From positions 124,001 to 188,000 of the forward strand of contig JAUIRK010000144.1 in assembly GCA_030549495.1 (NCBI GenBank): a stretch of 64,000 bases of DNA, given 5' to 3'. This stretch comes from Nectonema munidae. Lineage: Eukaryota > Nematomorpha > Nectonematoida > Nectonematidae. The position numbers and the translations under genes are program-made. The notes beneath the pieces are model-generated. The model was not told the origin of the DNA and did not search any database. It saw only the letters and a list, made by a program, of their open reading frames with translations. Positions 59,830-64,000 of the stretch are shown here, in pieces; positions within the stretch are counted from its first letter, which is position 1, and every line of letters starts with the position of its first letter.

Positions 59830-60305
59830 TATATTGCAACCTTTTATCTACGTTTTAAAAATTGTTTTGATTTAAAATTATTAGTTTTCAAAAAAAATTA
59901 TTTGCAATTCTTCTGATAAAAATGTGATAATACCGTATACTTTAGATTTTATGTTTACAAATTTTAAACTTTTTTTATACAAAATTTTTGACTGCGCTAC
60001 TGTTCTGATACCAGAGGTTGTGATACCCCCTCCTTTGAGTAGTAAAAACGCATAAGATGAGGCTTATGCAAAAGAGACCACAGTCAATGAATAGTAAGGA
60101 GACGGCTTAAAAATATATGGGAAGTAGAGAATATTCTGTATTATAGAAATTCAAGTAATGATGTGACTTGTGCTAAGAAAGTAAAATGAAAAAGCAAAAA
60201 AGCTGCATTAGATCAAACCCCTACATCGCTTGTTCGGTGATGCTCATCTTATGCGAGTAATAACACATGTGCATATAACAATAATATTATAAGGTATAAA
60301 ATATA
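59830..60305. other. Intergenic AT-rich DNA
   Basis: No Penelope reverse transcriptase motifs were found here, where they would be expected upstream of the GIY-YIG domain. Confidence 0.4.
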
Positions 60306-60313
60306 GACTAGAA

Positions 60314-60526
60314 CAGCGTTTTTCAAACGGTGGGTCCCGACCCTTCAGTGGGTTGCGTGAAAAATAAAATGGGTCATGACAAAAAAGAAATGACATATAA
60401 ATAGTCGATGCTGAATAAATGAACCTAGTGAACAGAGTATGTCTCATTACACCTAAGTATCATGGGTCGCGATGCAAACCGTATTTCTTGCTATGGGTCG
60501 CAGTAAAAAAAGTTTGAAAAAGGCTG
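60314..60526. mobile_element. hAT-type MITE (213 bp)
   Basis: Ends CAGCGTTTTTCAAAC and GTTTGAAAAAGGCTG with GGGTCGC/GGGTCCCGACCC motifs. Perfect 8-bp duplication GACTAGAA (60306-60313 and 60527-60534). No coding content. Confidence 0.92.
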
Positions 60527-60764
60527 GACTAGAAGATACAAGAAATAGAAGTTCACTTGTTTGAAATTTACATTTGTCTAGTATAGTTGTTATCTCTTAC
60601 AGTCTTACTCTTCCGTTTAACGAAGTAAAACGAAAAAAGACTCTTTCCAACATTAAAAATAAGTTTATACAATGCATATTTATAGTTCCAACCTTTACTC
60701 GAGGAAATTGGCAAAACGATTCACAACAAATATATTTTGTAAAAAAGCAAAATAAAACATTAAA

Positions 60765-60850
60765 TTTAATTTTTTTATATATATTTTTTTTTTTATTATT
60801 TTTTTTATATATATTTTTTTTATTTTATTTATTTATTTATTTTTTTTTTG
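60765..60850. repeat. T-rich low-complexity tract
   Basis: Runs of T broken by ATATATA and TTATTTAT units. It gives a spurious Phe/Leu-rich open frame on the plus strand. Confidence 0.9.
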
Positions 60851-60890
60851 GCAAAGTTATGCGTATTTATTGCTTTAATATTTATTTAAT

Positions 60891-61900
60891 TTACCCTCCG
60901 TTTTTACAAGTACAACATAAATATAAAGTATGATCCTTGCAAATATATTTGTCACACCCACTACACTTTCTTGTTCCCCTTTTTCTAGGCTTACAATCAG
61001 TCAAAGAGCAGTAACCTTTAATGGTAAGTGTTGTAGTTGCTTTACTAGTTTTGGTAAAATCGGCAAACGAAAGTAGATTAGGAGTAGATATGGGAGTAAA
61101 TGAACCTTCGCTTCTGATTTTCATAGGCCCTTCAGTTAGAGCTAAGCTAGATAGATGCCTTACAAAGCTATTCCTGCTTATTTTGCAACAGATGGGTAAG
61201 GACTTCGATTAGCTTTCATAATTAACGAGCTGTTATTAGCTCGTTGATCGCTATTGACCATCATCTCGAAGCCTATATAGCAGCCAAAAATTTGAAGCTT
61301 CCTTTTGAAAACGTTTACCCCAGGCGTATATTTGTTGTAGTCTAAGATTGTTTGCGGATTTTTTAACCAAATGAATCAATTCTTGAAAGATATTGTCTCA
61401 ACACCACATAAACAGACTTAAATTATTTTTTGGGATGCTTATGTAGAATGTAAACGGTCAAAGGAGAATACTGTGTTAATAAAAACATCCTTTACATCCT
61501 GTCAACCGGAAATTTTTTAGGTATCCAAGCAATAGAACATATGGCATACATATTCCATTTTCCTAACCGTACCACAAATTAAAAAATTTAGAAATTTGTT
61601 TTGAATGCTACCAATCTAACAGAATTGTCGCTTCCTCCCTTTGAATCAAATCGTATATGAAAGTGCGAACAATAATGAACATCTCTACTTATTGCAGCTT
61701 TCAAAAATGGATTTGCGTGTTTTTCTGAAGAGACATTTGACGTCAATCTGTTGTTCCTTTCATTGCCGATATATAAAAGACAGGTGAATGAAGCCGAAAA
61801 GATTAAAATATTTTTTTGCATCTTTCACATTTTTGGCATTACCTTTTGGAGAGCTGTAGGAAAAATTACGTTTTGGAGATTCTGTTCAATATGGTTCTGG
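60891..61900 (-). pseudogene. piggyBac transposase C-terminal half, heavily decayed
   Basis: The C-terminal zinc-ribbon-like end is open: GYCSLTDCKPRKRGTRKCSG, CDKYICKDHTLYLCCTCKNG (Cys/His pattern of piggyBac tails). Upstream, in changing frames: NPFLKAAISRDVHYC with HFHIRFDSK (R.HF....LRFD.K) and a LDYNKYTPGVNVF-like piece in the place of the family's DYN..KGGVD. Many breaks; clearly older than the copy at 43953-45790. Confidence 0.7.
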
Positions 61901-63715
61901 GAATCTCTCCCTTTTTGATCAATTTTTTCCTCTTCATCGCTGTTTGTTGAACTCAAGCGTTAACATCTCTTAGGGAAAAACACCTGAATCAATTTTCCTA
62001 CAAGGATTAGAAAGATAGAGTGGATGTAAATAAAAAGTTTGAATACACAAATGGTGTACTTTCAGTAGAGAGTTTGATACTCCTCAGTCCTCTGCCTAGT
62101 TTTGTAATGAATTATGATTTTCCTTCATCCAAAAGTGACACAAGTATACCAAATTCTCATTTGTACTACAACATGCAATATTGCCACGCCTAAATATATT
62201 ACGCCATTTTCATGTATATAATACACTTATAGTGTTGCAGTATACTCGAATTTTCTGGTCGAATACTGAAGCATGTTGAAATTTTCATATATTTTCAAGT
62301 TATACTATACGCATGTCAATTATTTTTATTTATCTTAACATCCTCATCCGTCGATCAACATTCGCATCTGCAATTCTCAGACATTTTTCTCTTTCCCAAA
62401 ATTTTTATCCAAAATTTTTATGATAGGTATGACTTTATGATAACACATATAGATTGACATCCTCTCCCTAAATTTATAAGAAGTATAAAACTTGCTTTTG
62501 CTTAGAATAGCAATTATGACATCCGCATCGTCTAAAAAAATTAATTTGACATCTCAAACATGATTTTCGCATTCTCATCCTCGGATACAAAAAAATTCAC
62601 ATCCGACATATCCCTAATGTGAACGGTTGAGTACATATATTTTTGTATATAGGTTGCATATCTTATTAGAGCGTGACAAAAAAGAAAAAAATAATTTTTC
62701 TAATACTCATTCTTTTTTTACTTCGAAATACTGCATATAAGCATTTGAAACTAAAATGAAAAACTCTAAATATTTTTTCGAAGAAATTGCTTTTCTTTTC
62801 ATTTCAAATTTATTCAGTTAAATCAGGCGATTTTCATTTCTTAGGACACTGTGTTTTGCCCTGGTTCTTAAAGGGGTAAAGTATTATAATTTTAGATTTT
62901 TTTTGAATTAATTTTTTTGAATTTATATTTATTTAAATAAATTTTATTAATGTTAATAATAATTTTTTTGTCAAAACTAACCCATTTTGATTTTTCAATA
63001 TACAAAAAATAATATGCAATAATTTAAATACAAAAATACGTTCAAAAATTTGCATGTATTTCTGAATATACCAGATTATTATTATTCATATATTGAAATT
63101 TATTTATAATTGAACAAAATTTGTTAGTTTTCACTAACAGGTGATTATTGACATTTATAAAAATTTATCTCTAATTGATAAATAAAAAAAAAGAGTGTTA
63201 CAATATTTAATTTTTTCTTCATTTTTGAGACATTCTTCTTATATTCCATCCATGTCATGTGAAAAGAATGGTAATTAATTTTTTTGACTTCCTTTTAGAA
63301 ATATTTGATCATATATGAAGGATAATTTTCATGCAGTATTCCATTTTGGTTGTTTTCATAAAAATGGTTTTTTAAAATAAACATTAAATTTATTCAAAAA
63401 AAATAAATGACAAAATAGGGAAAATAAAAGTATGCTTATAAATTTATGAAATAAATCTCTCACTTATATGCAAACTACGGTCTCCTTTTTAGCGAAACGA
63501 AGCGAGATATTTTCAAAACTTTTCGAAATCTTTCAAACAAAATCAGAAATACAAAATTCAATAAATTCCAACATTTTTCTATCTACAGCGTGTTGTGATT
63601 ATGGTGGCATTCATGATTATCATATTATTAAACTCTATTAGTGCTAACTTATAGGGGGGCGTTAAAAAATTAATTGTACAAAATTGGCTGAATCATATGC
63701 GTTCAAATTTCGTAA
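61901..63715. other. Intergenic AT-rich DNA
   Basis: No gene recognised. It contains a decayed subfamily B MITE end (about 62825-62880). A phrase GCGAAACGAAGCGAG at about 63492 recalls the Helitron-like hairpin at 35134. Confidence 0.4.
62746..62880 (-). mobile_element. piggyBac-type MITE, subfamily B, decayed (copy B8)
   Basis: Only the palindrome-proximal end is clear: AGGCGATTTTCATTTCTTAG, GACACTGTGTTTTGCCC and AAAGGGGTAAAG. The other boundary is a guess. Confidence 0.45.
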
Positions 63716-64000
63716 CCTTCCTAAAATCGCTAGCTGCATCTTTTGAAACCATATTCATGGTAGTTGAATGACCCTTTCATGTCAAAAACTGTCAATCAAA
63801 ATCAAAAATTAATATTTTTCAGCAAAATTTTGACATTATCTGTATTTAACCTTATAACTTAGAGTGTATATTATATACTACCTTGAAATTTTATAATTAT
63901 ATACAGTTTTGACCGCATAACCCTTTATATATTTAATTTTTTCAATAACGATTACCACTTTTTAGAAAATGTCAATCAAAATTTTGATTGATGAGAAATA
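63716..64000 (+). repeat. Dispersed repeat, copy 2 (cut by the window edge)
   Basis: Matches 35753-36034 along its length (TAGCTGCATCTTTTGAAACC, GAATGACCCTTTCATG, TGTCAATCAAAATC, ATTTTGATTGATGAGAAATA). It ends exactly at the window edge, where copy 1 passes into its tandem array. Confidence 0.85.

Noticed and set aside
60574-60933. 119-codon plus-strand open frame
   Set aside because: Half of it is a T-rich low-complexity tract and the remainder overlaps the antisense of a piggyBac remnant.

Overview
The window is about 70% A+T. It has spliced genes, a tRNA-derived SINE, hAT, piggyBac, pogo/Tigger and Penelope-like elements, and a 583-bp pure (AC)n tract. It is therefore nuclear DNA of an animal, most likely an invertebrate. 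I cannot name the species from sequence alone.

Region 1 (about 0.8-11.1 kb, minus strand) is the only confidently recognised host gene. It is the 5' half of a secretory-pathway Ca2+/Mn2+ P-type ATPase (SPCA/ATP2C/PMR1 type), with seven coding exons that join in phase to 463 codons. Exon 1 carries the apparent start at 11097, and the gene runs off the left edge. Its introns hold a decayed pogo/Tigger element ending 26 bp from a splice donor, and at least seven short TTAA-flanked elements.

Region 2 (11-64 kb) is mostly a transposon graveyard. It contains a fuller Tigger element (13.65-16.07 kb), a hAT with a second hAT and a MITE inside it (26.93-30.05 kb), other hAT pieces (17.2, 32.1, 35.6, 46.8-47.6, 50.1-51.9, 55.5-56.2 and 60.3 kb), and six piggyBac transposase remnants (about 18.2, 37.0, 39.4-40.0, 43.95-45.8, 57.1-57.5 and 60.9-61.9 kb). 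It also has a broken LTR-class retroelement pol fossil (33.1-34.5 kb), a Penelope-like GIY-YIG fragment (59.5-59.8 kb), three full tRNA-Ile-like SINE copies plus a truncated one, and several tandem and inverted repeats.

The most interesting signal is a set of at least 17 short (about 115-155 bp) TTAA-flanked, piggyBac-type non-autonomous elements scattered through the window. They share one architecture: TTAA, 16 bp of terminal repeat, then a 16-nt palindrome starting exactly 20 bp from the element edge in nearly all readable copies. After that come copies of a TCGTCTGC motif at fixed spacing. The palindrome sequence differs completely between subfamilies (GTTCC..GGAAC, GGGACAC..GTGTCCC, GTCGACnnnnGTCGAC, GTATCATATATGATAC). 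Its position, length and symmetry are kept, including paired changes inside subfamilies. One nearly identical copy sits at a TTAA inside a piggyBac transposase gene.
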